A stretch of DNA of 64,000 nt from Dermatophilaceae bacterium Soc4.6. Its GTDB lineage: Bacteria; Actinomycetota; Actinomycetes; Actinomycetales; Dermatophilaceae. The stretch lies in the NCBI GenBank assembly GCA_039889245.1, contig JAZGVH010000002.1, positions 3,906,001 to 3,970,000 of the forward strand. Direction: 5' to 3'. This document shows positions 1 through 11,775 of the stretch, one piece after another. Each line of letters opens with the position of its first letter. Position 1 is the first letter of the stretch. Under the pieces are notes generated by a model that was given only the letters and a program-made list of their open reading frames with translations, was not told the DNA's origin and searched no databases. A program made the translations under genes and the position numbers.

Positions 1-736
1 GATGGACTACCTCGAGCTCTACCGCGCTCACGGGTGCACGCTGCAGACCGGGGGGAGCGACCAGTGGGGCAACATCACCGCAGGCGTCGACCTCGTGCAC
101 CGGGCGGAGGGCGCAAGCGTGCACGCGCTGTCCACGCCCCTGCTCGAGGACTCCTCCGGCGTGAAGTTCGGCAAGTCCGAGGGCAACGCCGTGTGGCTCT
201 CGGCCGACATGACCAGCCCGTACGCCTTCTACCAGTACTTCCTCAACATCGAGGACGCCTCGGTCGTGGGCCTGCTCAAGGTGTTCTCCGACCGCTCCGA
301 GGACGAGGTCGCGCAGCTCGAGCGCTCGATGCAGGACGCCCCGTTCCGCAGAGAGGCCCAGCGGGCCCTTGCCGGTGACATCACCACCCTGGTGCACGGG
401 AGCAGCGCCGCGCAGGCCGTGCAGGCGGCCTCAGAGGCGCTGTTCGGGCGGGGGGACGTGCACGCCCTCGACGCGAGCACCCTGATCGACGCGACGGGCG
501 AGCTGCCGGGGGCGCCGGTCACGGTTGGCACGAGCGTCGTCGACGCGCTCGTGGCCGTGGGGCTGGTGGACTCCCGCAACGCCGGGCGGCGGACGATCGC
601 TGACGGGGGCGCGTCGCTCAACAACGTCAAGATCACCGATCCCGAGCAGCCGCTGAGCGCCGGCGACTTCCTCCACGGGCGGGTGGCCCTGCTCAAGCGC
701 GGACGCAAGGCGCTGGCTGCGGCTCGACTGGGCTGA
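1..736 (+). CDS. tyrS: Tyrosyl-tRNA synthetase, C-terminal part (5' end outside window)
   Basis: Charges tRNA-Tyr with tyrosine in the cytoplasm. Only about the last 244 residues are present; the Rossmann-fold N-terminus with the HIGH motif lies before the window, so the ATG at position 2 is internal. Visible class I features are the tyrosine-binding stretch SDQWGNITAG (fragment residues 19-28) and the KMSKS-loop equivalent KFGKS (55-59). The C-terminus (about 175-244) is an S4 RNA-binding domain, with the S4-like stretch NAGRRTIADGGASLNN. tyrS upstream of the TPR-HAD-tlyA-nadK-recN block is the order found in M. tuberculosis (Rv1689 onward), except that an rRNA operon follows here. Identity is secure. 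Confidence 0.95.
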   Translation, partial: MDYLELYRAHGCTLQTGGSDQWGNITAGVDLVHRAEGASVHALSTPLLEDSSGVKFGKSEGNAVWLSADMTSPYAFYQYFLNIEDASVVGLLKVFSDRSEDEVAQLERSMQDAPFRREAQRALAGDITTLVHGSSAAQAVQAASEALFGRGDVHALDASTLIDATGELPGAPVTVGTSVVDALVAVGLVDSRNAGRRTIADGGASLNNVKITDPEQPLSAGDFLHGRVALLKRGRKALAAARLG

Positions 737-957
737 GGATCCGTCTGGGCGGCTCGACCCGTTGTGGCACAACAGAACTCGTCGTTGACGCTGCATCCGC
801 CACCCCCGATTTGGCGTAGGGGGCGGCCTCCGTCTACAGTTCTGGATGTCAGCCCGAGAGGGAGGAACGGACACCACGGGGTGGACTCAGGTCCCCCGAA
901 GCAGGCCGTTCCTTTTCGTCGAGGACTGACACCCTCCCAGCAGCCACCGCGAGGTGG

Positions 958-986
958 TTGGAGTTGGCCCCAGGGCCTGCTACGGT
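958..986 (+). promoter_or_regulatory. Candidate rRNA operon promoter
   Basis: TTGGAG (958-963) and TACGGT (981-986) are separated by exactly 17 bases, matching the primary sigma factor pattern of actinobacteria (TTGNNN - 17 - TANNNT). It lies about 390 bases before the 16S gene, leaving room for the long leader. Position and spacing support it; other promoters in this leader are possible. Confidence 0.55.
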
Positions 987-1150
987 AGGGACTCCAGCCG
1001 AGAGCCAAGTGCGAGTGAGCCGGCCGTTCTGAAGAGCGGGTCGCGGTTTGTTTGTCCAAGATGCAGGTTGGTGGTGGTACCGGATTGTGTGGTTGTCCCG
1101 GATGTTTGCCCTGTGGTTTGTGGGGTGGGTGGATGGTGTGCGTCCGATCC

Positions 1151-1173
1151 TTGAGAACTCAACAGCGTGTCAA
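1151..1173 (+). promoter_or_regulatory. rRNA leader element (boxA-like) and 5' strand of 16S processing stem
   Basis: TTGAGAACTC at 1151-1160 is shared, as TTGAGAACT, with the 16S-23S spacer at 3303-3311. The overlapping bases 1157-1173 pair over 17 positions, two of them G-U, with spacer bases 3095-3111. That loops out the whole 16S gene as in an RNase III processing stem. A boxA-like antitermination role for the shared element is inferred from similarity to actinobacterial rrn leaders. Confidence 0.6.
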
Positions 1174-1376
1174 AAATCGATGCCAATTACCTCGTGGTGG
1201 TGTCGGCCTTCTGGTCGGTGCTGCTATGAATTTCTTTTGATTGTTTGTCGAACAACTTTTGTCGCCGGCTTTCGGGTCGGTGTGCTGGTTGTTTGCTCTC
1301 GGTCAGTGTGACGGCCCTTTAGTGGGTTTCAGTTTCCATGTCATGTCGACTTCGGTTGTGTGGTGTGGTGCTAAAC

Positions 1377-2908
<1,532 letters not shown>

Positions 2909-3094
2909 AGCACTGGCCGGCGGCGCGTAAGCGTGTCGGTCCAGAGCCTGGCCGTGGACGAATGCTTCACGGTGGGTGCTCAAGGGTGGAACATCGATTA
3001 GTTGGCGCCGAGCGTCTCGTGTCGTGAGTACAAGCTCCTCTCCTGGTTTTTCCGGGTGGGGGGTTGTGGAAAGCGGGCGGGGGGCTGTGGGTGC

Positions 3095-3111
3095 TTGACA
3101 CGTTGTTGGGT
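3095..3111 (+). other. 3' strand of 16S rRNA processing stem
   Basis: TTGACACGTTGTTGGGT here pairs along its whole length with ACTCAACAGCGTGTCAA at 1157-1173, with two G-U pairs. The pairing encloses the 16S gene, as expected for RNase III release of pre-16S rRNA. Confidence 0.7.
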
Positions 3112-3302
3112 CCTGAGGGATCGGGCAACACGCGGCTGGCCTTCGGGTTGGGGTGTGTTGGCTGTGACTTCTCAGGCCGGATACGACCGGTTGGACCGGT
3201 CCCGTGAGTCGAACCGCTTCGTCAGGTCTTCGTGGTGCACGTGGTGCGCGATGGGGGTGGGTCGGAGGAGGCGCTCTGTCAGGGACGGGTACCGCCCGTA
3301 TG

Positions 3303-3331
3303 TTGAGAACTACACAGTGGACGCGAGCATC
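3303..3331 (+). promoter_or_regulatory. Spacer boxA-like element and 5' strand of 23S processing stem
   Basis: TTGAGAACT (3303-3311) repeats the leader element. The following ACACAGTGGACGCGAGCATC (3312-3331) is complementary to 6494-6514 downstream of 23S, with one bulged base and one end mismatch. Together they form a long stem that brackets the 23S gene. Confidence 0.7.
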
Positions 3332-3345
3332 TTGTATTGTATGTA

Positions 3346-6464
<3,119 letters not shown>

Positions 6465-6596
6465 TACATCTTCACCCCTTGTGGGGGTCGCTTGATGCTT
6501 CGCGTCCACTGTGCAGTTCCCGAGATACGGTCGGGTCCTGACCCTTGCCCCCCCTGTGTGGGGGTGAGTGGTCGGGTGAACACATATCTCCATAGA
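6465..6596 (+). other. 23S-5S spacer with 3' strand of 23S processing stem
   Basis: The bases at 6494-6514 are complementary to 3312-3331 before the 23S gene and so form the 3' half of its processing stem. A short GC-rich inverted pair (CCCCTTGTGGGGG, around 6476-6486) lies inside. No gene is visible. Confidence 0.65.
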
Positions 6597-6716
6597 GTTA
6601 CGGCTGTCATAGCGAGGGGGAAACGCCCGGTCCCATTCCGAACCCGGAAGCTAAGCCCCTCAGCGCCGATGGTACTGCACTGGTGACGGTGTGGGAGAGT
6701 AGGACGCAGCCGGACA
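6597..6716 (+). rRNA. rrf: 5S ribosomal RNA
   Basis: About 118-120 bases with the universal 5S segments CCCATTCCGAACCCGGAAG and GGGAGAGTAGG. The terminal helix forms between CGGCTG near 6601 and CAGCCG near 6707. It follows the 23S gene at the usual distance, completing a 16S-23S-5S operon. Confidence 0.95.
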
Positions 6717-6731
6717 ACCATTGAAACAGCG

Positions 6732-6767
6732 AGCGCCCCGCCCGGACCACCATCCGAGCGGGGCGCT
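6732..6767 (+). terminator. Terminator hairpin of the rRNA operon
   Basis: AGCGCCCCGC (6732-6741) and GCGGGGCGCT (6758-6767) form a perfect 10-base-pair stem with a 16-base loop right after the 5S gene. There is no T-run, as is common in GC-rich actinobacteria. Confidence 0.75.
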
Positions 6768-6841
6768 TCGTCATCCCCAGCGGCATGTCCACACGCCGGT
6801 GCCTAGGATGGCTCCTGCAGGACGACACGAGAGAAGAGAAC

Positions 6842-7825
6842 ATGGCTGCGGACGGATACGGTGGCGGCGCCCCTCGAGAGGGTGGGCCACGTCGGGAGCA
6901 GGGTCAAGGTGCTCGTGGCGATCAGCGCGGCGGCCACTCACCCCGGGCGGGTGCGAATCGATCTGGCGCCGGCCAGACGCGTGGCGCAGACACTGGTCGA
7001 GGCACGTCGGCCGGGGCCCGTCAGGGCGACCGCGGACCGCGCACGGATCGCGCGGAGCGACCGGGCCCGCGGACCCCACGGTTGCCGGAGCCGCGTATCG
7101 AGGAGGGGGTCACGGGCAAGGAGCTCGACCGTTCGGTCTGGACCCAGCTGCGCACCCTCTCCAAGGAGAACGCGGAGGGCGTCGCCCAGCACCTGGTCAT
7201 GGCGGCCCTGCTGATGGACGAAGACATCGAGGCGGCCAAGGCGCACGCCGAGACGGCGGTGCGCAGGGCCGGCCGAGTGCCCGCGGCGCGTGAGGCGATG
7301 GGGCTGGTCGCCTACCGGATGGGGGACTGGGCCAAGGCTCTGGCCGAGTTCCGTACCGTCCGTCGACTGAGTGGCTCGTCGCACCTCCTGCCCCTGATGG
7401 TCGATGCCGAGCGTGGCCTCGGTCGGCACGAGAAGGCGCTGGACCTCGCACAGTCACCTGAGGCGTCCACCCTCGCCCGCGACGAACGGGTGGAGCTGGC
7501 CATCGTCGTCTCCGGCATCCGGCGGGATCTCGGGCAGCTCGACGCGGCGGCGGCAGGACTGCGGATCGCTGAGCTGACACCGAAGCCCGTGCGGGCCTGG
7601 ACGGCGCGCCTGGCCTACGCCTACGCGGAGGCGGTGCTCGCGCTCGGTGACGAGCAGGAGGCCCGCCGCTGGTTCGCCGTCGCCGTCGACTCCGATACGG
7701 ACCTCGAGACCGACGCGTCGGAGCGGCTCGACGAGCTCGACGGCATCAGCCAGACAGACCTCATGGGCGACGACGACGAGGAGACCGGTGAGCAGGGTCT
7801 CGACGACCGTGGAGACCGTCGTTGA
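6842..7825 (+). CDS. TPR-containing protein, Rv1691-like
   Basis: Predicted 327-residue cytoplasmic protein of unknown function. The first 95 or so residues are a low-complexity Gly/Arg/Asp-rich stretch with no expected fold. From about residue 130 it is Ala/Leu-rich with paired helices typical of tetratricopeptide repeats (for example AYRMGDWAKALAEFRTV). The ATG at 6842 is chosen because GAGAAGAG sits just upstream; the frame stays open to 6785, but that extension lacks a good site. The tyrS-TPR-HAD order matches Rv1689-Rv1692, suggesting a protein-protein interaction role in a conserved block. Its stop overlaps the TTG start of the next gene. Confidence 0.8.
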   Translation: MAADGYGGGAPREGGPRREQGQGARGDQRGGHSPRAGANRSGAGQTRGADTGRGTSAGARQGDRGPRTDRAERPGPRTPRLPEPRIEEGVTGKELDRSVWTQLRTLSKENAEGVAQHLVMAALLMDEDIEAAKAHAETAVRRAGRVPAAREAMGLVAYRMGDWAKALAEFRTVRRLSGSSHLLPLMVDAERGLGRHEKALDLAQSPEASTLARDERVELAIVVSGIRRDLGQLDAAAAGLRIAELTPKPVRAWTARLAYAYAEAVLALGDEQEARRWFAVAVDSDTDLETDASERLDELDGISQTDLMGDDDEETGEQGLDDRGDRR

Positions 7826-8949
7826 GCACGCTCCGCCAGCGGTACGACGGGTTCGTCTGTGACCTCGACGGGGTGGTCTATCGCGGACCGGCGCCGGTGG
7901 CCCACGCGGTCGAGGCCCTCGGTCGCCCGGACACAGCGGTCGTCTACGCCACCAACAACGCGTCGCGTCCACCCGAGCTGGTCGCCGAGCACCTGGTGCG
8001 GCTCGGCCTCGAGGTGGCTCCAGCACAGGTCGTGACCAGCTCACAGGCCGGCGCACGGCGGCTCCTCGCCGTGGTGCCCGGAGGGTCTGCGGTCCTCGCC
8101 GTCGGTGGCGTGGGTGTGTCGCAGGCCCTACGGGAGGCAGGGCTCGAGCCCGTCTCTCCGCGACAGGTGCGCGAGCGCGACCAGGCAGACTCCCCGGCGG
8201 CGCCACCGGTGGCCGTGCTGCAGGGGTACGGGGCAGACGTCACCGCCGACGACCTTGCCCAGGCGAGCTACCTCGTGGCAGGTGGGGTGCCGTGGGTGGC
8301 CACCAACACCGACGCCACCCTCCCGACCGACCGCGGCGTGGCCCCGGGCAACGGCATGCTCGTCGCTGCCGTACAACGAGCGAGCGGGGTCACACCGTCG
8401 GTGGCCGGCAAGCCCCAGGGTGACCTCTACGACCTGGCCTGCGACAGGTTGGGCACCCGGGTGGTGCTGGGAGTCGGAGACCGGCTCGACACCGACATCC
8501 TCGGGGCGATGGCGGCGGGCATCGACTCCCTCTGGGTCCTCACCGGCGTCGACGACCTCGAGGCTCTCGTCACGGCCGACGGTCGACCGCGTCCCACCTA
8601 TGTCGCGGCCGACCTGCGCGCACTCGACCTCGAGGTCCCCGTCGTGTCGCGTGAAGGCCAGGTCTGGGAGTGCGCTGGCTGGAGCGTGGAAGGGCTCCAC
8701 GACCGGGAAGGTCTGCCGCGGGTCCGGGTCGGCCACCGCTCCGGAACGACCTCGGCGCCAGCCGGCGTGAGGGAGGACGACGTCGCCGGCAGCCTGGCGG
8801 TGCTGAACGCCGGGCTGCACCTGCTGCAGGCCGCCATCGACGACCTGGTCGACGGGCCACTGGACGACCACACGACCCAGCGCCTCGTGGCCCTGGCCCG
8901 CTCGGTCGCGGCGCAGGCGGGGCTGCCGGCGTCGACCGCCGGGGGCTAG
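7822..8949 (+). CDS. HAD-superfamily phosphatase, NagD/Rv1692-like
   Basis: A 375-residue HAD hydrolase of subfamily IIA. Motif I is DLDGVVYRG (nucleophile Asp14 and acid Asp16). Motif II is in YATNNASRPPEL, the conserved Lys is in VAGKPQGDLYDLA, and motif IV is VGDRLDTDILGA. The M. tuberculosis homologue Rv1692 in the same position is described as a glycerol-3-phosphate phosphatase, so a role in dephosphorylating small phosphorylated metabolites is likely. The last ~100 residues, including VGHRSGTTSAPAG, extend beyond the core HAD fold. The start is a TTG overlapping the TPR gene stop (TTGA), implying translational coupling. The substrate is inferred, not proven. Confidence 0.88.
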   Translation: MSTLRQRYDGFVCDLDGVVYRGPAPVAHAVEALGRPDTAVVYATNNASRPPELVAEHLVRLGLEVAPAQVVTSSQAGARRLLAVVPGGSAVLAVGGVGVSQALREAGLEPVSPRQVRERDQADSPAAPPVAVLQGYGADVTADDLAQASYLVAGGVPWVATNTDATLPTDRGVAPGNGMLVAAVQRASGVTPSVAGKPQGDLYDLACDRLGTRVVLGVGDRLDTDILGAMAAGIDSLWVLTGVDDLEALVTADGRPRPTYVAADLRALDLEVPVVSREGQVWECAGWSVEGLHDREGLPRVRVGHRSGTTSAPAGVREDDVAGSLAVLNAGLHLLQAAIDDLVDGPLDDHTTQRLVALARSVAAQAGLPASTAGG

Positions 8950-9017
8950 TGTCGGGATCTGCACGACTCACCGGTGTCGGGTCATCCGGCACCCAGCAGA
9001 TCCAGAGAGGGATCTCC

Positions 9018-9698
9018 ATGACGACGTTGGGCCCGTTGGAGCCGCTGCGCGGCTACCTGCAGCTGATATCCGGACTGGGTGACGTGACCAGGGCCCGGGC
9101 GGTGGATGCCGCGGAGTCACTCATCTCCCTCGGCACCTCCGTCGTGTCCGTGGCGCCGGTCGGGCAGGCGGGTGCGCTGGCCGAGGAGATCCTCGAGGCC
9201 GCCCGGGCGAACCGTGAGAGCCTGAGAGCCCTGGTGCGCCACGAGGTCGAGCGGGCGGTCGCCGCCGCCCTCAGCAGACCCGCTCCGGAGATCGTGCGCA
9301 CCGGCGTGGCCGCGCTCGGCGCGCAGGCCTCTCGCGGACTGGGGGGAGAGGCCCGGAGGACGGTTCCTGCGGCGACGCCGGATCGGACGCCGACGACGAC
9401 CCCTGCCACGAAGGTGGCGGCCGGGACGACGCCGCCCCCCGCGAGGAAGGCGACGACCGCGAAGAGGGTCGCCCCCGTGAAGAAGACGGCCACCGCGAAG
9501 AAGGCCGCCCCCGTGAAGAAGACGGCCACCGCGAAGAAGGCCGCCCCCGTGAAGAAGACGGCCACCGCGAAGAAGGCCGCCCCCGTGAAGAAGACGGCCA
9601 CCGCCAAGAAGGCCGCCCCGGTGAAGAAGGCTGCCCCGACGAAGGCCACCCCCGCCACGAAGACGTCGGTCACGCAGTCCGACCCCTCGAGAGAGTGA
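9018..9698 (+). CDS. Histone H1-like Lys/Ala-rich repeat protein
   Basis: A 226-residue protein starting at ATG 9018 behind GAGAGGGATCTCC. Residues 1-110 are mostly helical (for example EEILEAARANRESLRALVRHEVERAV) and resemble actinobacterial proteins predicted to be phasin- or H1-like. The C-terminal half is highly basic, made of KKTATAKKAAPV repeats encoded by four near-identical 36-bp units. Such tails are known from HupB and H1-like proteins and bind DNA or RNA non-specifically. I infer nucleoid or polyanion binding; the exact function is unknown. It sits in the tyrS-tlyA block between the HAD gene and a small acidic protein gene, overlapping the latter's alternative GTG start (GTGA). Confidence 0.75.
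   Translation: MTTLGPLEPLRGYLQLISGLGDVTRARAVDAAESLISLGTSVVSVAPVGQAGALAEEILEAARANRESLRALVRHEVERAVAAALSRPAPEIVRTGVAALGAQASRGLGGEARRTVPAATPDRTPTTTPATKVAAGTTPPPARKATTAKRVAPVKKTATAKKAAPVKKTATAKKAAPVKKTATAKKAAPVKKTATAKKAAPVKKAAPTKATPATKTSVTQSDPSRE
9477..9620 (+). repeat. 36-bp tandem repeat, four copies, in the H1-like gene
   Basis: Units at 9477-9512, 9513-9548, 9549-9584 and 9585-9620 each encode VKKTATAKKAAP. The first three are identical; the fourth differs by a C for G and a G for C near its 3' end. A partial fifth unit follows. The near-identity at DNA level, including wobble positions, suggests recent expansion and likely copy-number variation between strains. Confidence 0.9.
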
Positions 9699-9700
9699 CG

Positions 9701-9979
9701 ATGGGCGACCAGCTGGACGACTCCGCCCACTGGCCGTCGCCGGACACCGAGCAGGATCAGGCCCCCGACGCAGACGTCGAGACGGCCCCCGGTGACGACG
9801 ACGGGCTCTTTCCCGCGCCGGTCTCGGTGGCACCGCACACGGGAGACGAGGCGGTCGACCAGGCGCTCGCCGACCTCGAGCAGGGAGCCCGGGACGACGA
9901 CCTGGACGCGCAGGTGGCAGCCGGCGAACGGGCGCACCGTGAGCTCCAGGCCCGCCTGGACGACCTCGGGACGGCGTGA
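9701..9979 (+). CDS. Small acidic conserved protein, Rv1693-like
   Basis: About 92 residues and strongly acidic, starting at ATG 9701 (GTG 9695, overlapping the previous stop, is an alternative). The N-terminal two thirds are Asp/Glu/Pro-rich and probably disordered. The C-terminal third carries the conserved pattern TGDEAVDQALADLEQ followed by RAHRELQARLDDL, which I recognise from small actinobacterial proteins encoded immediately upstream of tlyA (Rv1693 in M. tuberculosis). The function is unknown. The stop TGA overlaps the GTG start of tlyA (GTGA). Confidence 0.7.
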   Translation: MGDQLDDSAHWPSPDTEQDQAPDADVETAPGDDDGLFPAPVSVAPHTGDEAVDQALADLEQGARDDDLDAQVAAGERAHRELQARLDDLGTA

Positions 9980-10857
9980 ACGCGCCCGGTGCCCCGGGCG
10001 GTGCGCGACGCCTCGACGTCGAGCTGGTGCGGCGCGGCCTCGCTCGCTCGCGCGGCCAGGCCCGTGAGCTGCTGGACGCGGCCGGGGTCGTCGTCGACGG
10101 GGTCGTGACGACCCGACCGGCACTACCCGTCACGGACCTCATGCAGGTGGCTCTCCTGCACGAGCCCGAGCACTGGGTGGGTCGCGCGGCGCACAAGCTG
10201 CTCGGCGCGCTCGACGCCTTCGGGCCGCGGGGCCTGGTGGTCGAGGGCCGGCGCTGCCTCGACGTCGGCGCGAGCACGGGGGGCTTCACGCAGGTGCTGC
10301 TCGAGCGGGGCGCGACCGGCGTGACCGCGCTCGACGTCGGTCACGGCCAGCTCGTCCCGTTGATCGCGCAGGACCCACGCGTGCAGGAGGTGTCGGGGAC
10401 CAACATCCGCGACGTCCACCCGGGCGAGCTGGGCGCACCCTACGACCTCGTGGTGGCCGACCTCAGCTTCATCTCGGTGCGCCTCGCGCTGCCGTCGATG
10501 GTGGAGCAGACCGACCCGCAGGGCGACCTCGTCGTCCTGGTCAAGCCGCAGTTCGAGGTCGGTCGGGACAACATCGGTCGCACGGGTGTCGTCGGCTCCA
10601 CGCAGGAGCGTCGCCGGGCGCTGCGCTCCGTGGTGGGTGCGGCGAGGGAGCTGGGCCTGCACGTGCTCGGCCTGGTGCGCAGCCCCCTCCGGGGTGGGGA
10701 CGGAAACCGGGAGTACCTACTCTGGGTGACGCCCCGTGCCGACGACGCCGCAGTGGTCACTGACACCGACTCGCTGATCGAGCTCGTCGAGGGCTCCGAC
10801 AGCACCCACAGCACCGATAGACCCGACAGCACCGAAAAGGTGGAAGGAACACCGTGA
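9976..10857 (+). CDS. tlyA: TlyA-family rRNA 2'-O-methyltransferase
   Basis: 293 residues. In mycobacteria TlyA methylates 16S C1409 and 23S C1920 2'-hydroxyls, which makes ribosomes sensitive to capreomycin. The N-terminal S4 RNA-binding domain runs from LDVELVRRGLARSRGQARE to about residue 60. It is followed by an FtsJ-like SAM-dependent methyltransferase domain with motif I DVGASTGGFTQVLLERG, the catalytic-region VVADLSFIS and the family hallmark KPQFEVG. The C-terminus has an extra acidic Ser/Thr/Asp tail of about 25 residues (SDSTHSTDRPDST) not usual in the family. The GTG start overlaps the preceding stop and the gene overlaps nadK by 4 bases. Confidence 0.93.
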   Translation: MNAPGAPGGARRLDVELVRRGLARSRGQARELLDAAGVVVDGVVTTRPALPVTDLMQVALLHEPEHWVGRAAHKLLGALDAFGPRGLVVEGRRCLDVGASTGGFTQVLLERGATGVTALDVGHGQLVPLIAQDPRVQEVSGTNIRDVHPGELGAPYDLVVADLSFISVRLALPSMVEQTDPQGDLVVLVKPQFEVGRDNIGRTGVVGSTQERRRALRSVVGAARELGLHVLGLVRSPLRGGDGNREYLLWVTPRADDAAVVTDTDSLIELVEGSDSTHSTDRPDSTEKVEGTP

Positions 10858-11765
10858 CCCGACGCATCCTCCTCGTCGCCCACCCCGGGCGACCCGAGGT
10901 GGTCGCCATCGCCCGCGGTGTGGTCCAGCGGCTGGTGGACGCCGGGGTCGAGGTCGCCCTCCCCCCAGCCGAGCAGGAGTCCTTCTCCGGCATCGACATC
11001 GGGCCTGTCTCGGCCTCAGACCCGGTCGAACCAGCCCGTGGCTGCGAGCTGGTCGTCGTCCTCGGGGGGGACGGGACGATCCTGCGGGGGGCGGAGTGCT
11101 CGCGCGGTTCGGACGCGCCGCTGCTGGGGGTGAACCTCGGCCACGTCGGCTTCCTGGCCGAGGCCGAGCGCGAGGAGGTGGGGGTGACGGTCGACCACAT
11201 CCTCGACCGTGACTACTCGGTGGAGGAGCGCATGACCCTCGACGTGGTGGTGCACGAGGACGGTCGTCCGACGTGGCGGTCGTGGGCCCTCAACGAGGTG
11301 AGCGTCGAGAAGGCCGCCCGTGAGCGGGTGCTCGAGGTCTCGCTCGAGATCGACGACCGACCGCTGTCGACCTGGGGCTGTGACGGGGTCGTCGTCTCGA
11401 CGCCCACCGGGTCCACCGCCTACGCGTTCTCCGCGGGCGGACCGGTGGTGTGGCCCGACGTCGAGGCCATCCTGGTCGTGCCGAACAGCGCCCACGCCCT
11501 CTTCGCTCGGCCGCTCGTCGTGGGCCCGAGCTCGACCCTGGCCATCGAGGTCATCCCGCACTCCGAGGCCCACGGCGTCGTGTGGTGCGACGGACGTCGG
11601 CAGGTCGGGCTCCCCCCCGGTGCCCGCATCGACATCCGGCGCGGCGACGTGCCCGTGCGGCTGGCCCGCTTCAAGGCCTCACCCTTCACCGACCGGCTGG
11701 TCGCGAAGTTCCACCTGTCCACCGAAGGCTGGCGCGGCCGCGGCCCTGACGCCGGTCGGCCCTAG
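10854..11765 (+). CDS. nadK: NAD kinase
   Basis: 303 residues; phosphorylates NAD to NADP using ATP or polyphosphate. The diagnostic GGDGT motif is in VVVLGGDGTILRGAE, followed by GVNLGHVGFLAE, the NE motif in WALNEVSVEK, and the conserved C-terminal segment TPTGSTAYAFSAGGPVVWP. Length is normal. The GTG start overlaps the tlyA stop, and a GGAAGG motif lies upstream at about 10843-10848. The tlyA-nadK-recN order is universal in actinobacteria. Confidence 0.95.
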   Translation: MTRRILLVAHPGRPEVVAIARGVVQRLVDAGVEVALPPAEQESFSGIDIGPVSASDPVEPARGCELVVVLGGDGTILRGAECSRGSDAPLLGVNLGHVGFLAEAEREEVGVTVDHILDRDYSVEERMTLDVVVHEDGRPTWRSWALNEVSVEKAARERVLEVSLEIDDRPLSTWGCDGVVVSTPTGSTAYAFSAGGPVVWPDVEAILVVPNSAHALFARPLVVGPSSTLAIEVIPHSEAHGVVWCDGRRQVGLPPGARIDIRRGDVPVRLARFKASPFTDRLVAKFHLSTEGWRGRGPDAGRP

Positions 11766-11768
11766 GCT
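11763..11768 (+). promoter_or_regulatory. Candidate -10 element for recN
   Basis: TAGGCT ends 7 bases before the recN GTG. If used, transcription would start at or next to the start codon, giving a leaderless mRNA. No convincing -35 and no LexA-type box (TCGAACNNNNGTTCGA) is visible. Confidence 0.35.
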
Positions 11769-11775
11769 GGCGACC

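Larger units (their letters stand above)
737..1376 (+). other. rRNA operon upstream and leader region, no gene
   Basis: About 640 bases between tyrS and the 16S gene. I see no credible coding region: the short open frames lack family resemblance and ribosome binding sites. It holds a promoter-like pair at 958-986, a TTGAGAACTC leader element at 1151-1160 and the 5' strand of the 16S processing stem at 1157-1173. Base composition becomes T- and G-rich from about 1040, unlike the coding DNA, as expected for an rRNA leader. Confidence 0.7.

Noticed and set aside
764-1311. Short open frames between tyrS and 16S
   Set aside because: No ribosome binding sites, no family features, and the area is the rRNA leader.
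9477-9620. 36-bp repeats as a CRISPR-like array
   Set aside because: Units are contiguous without spacers and keep the reading frame of a Lys/Ala-rich protein.
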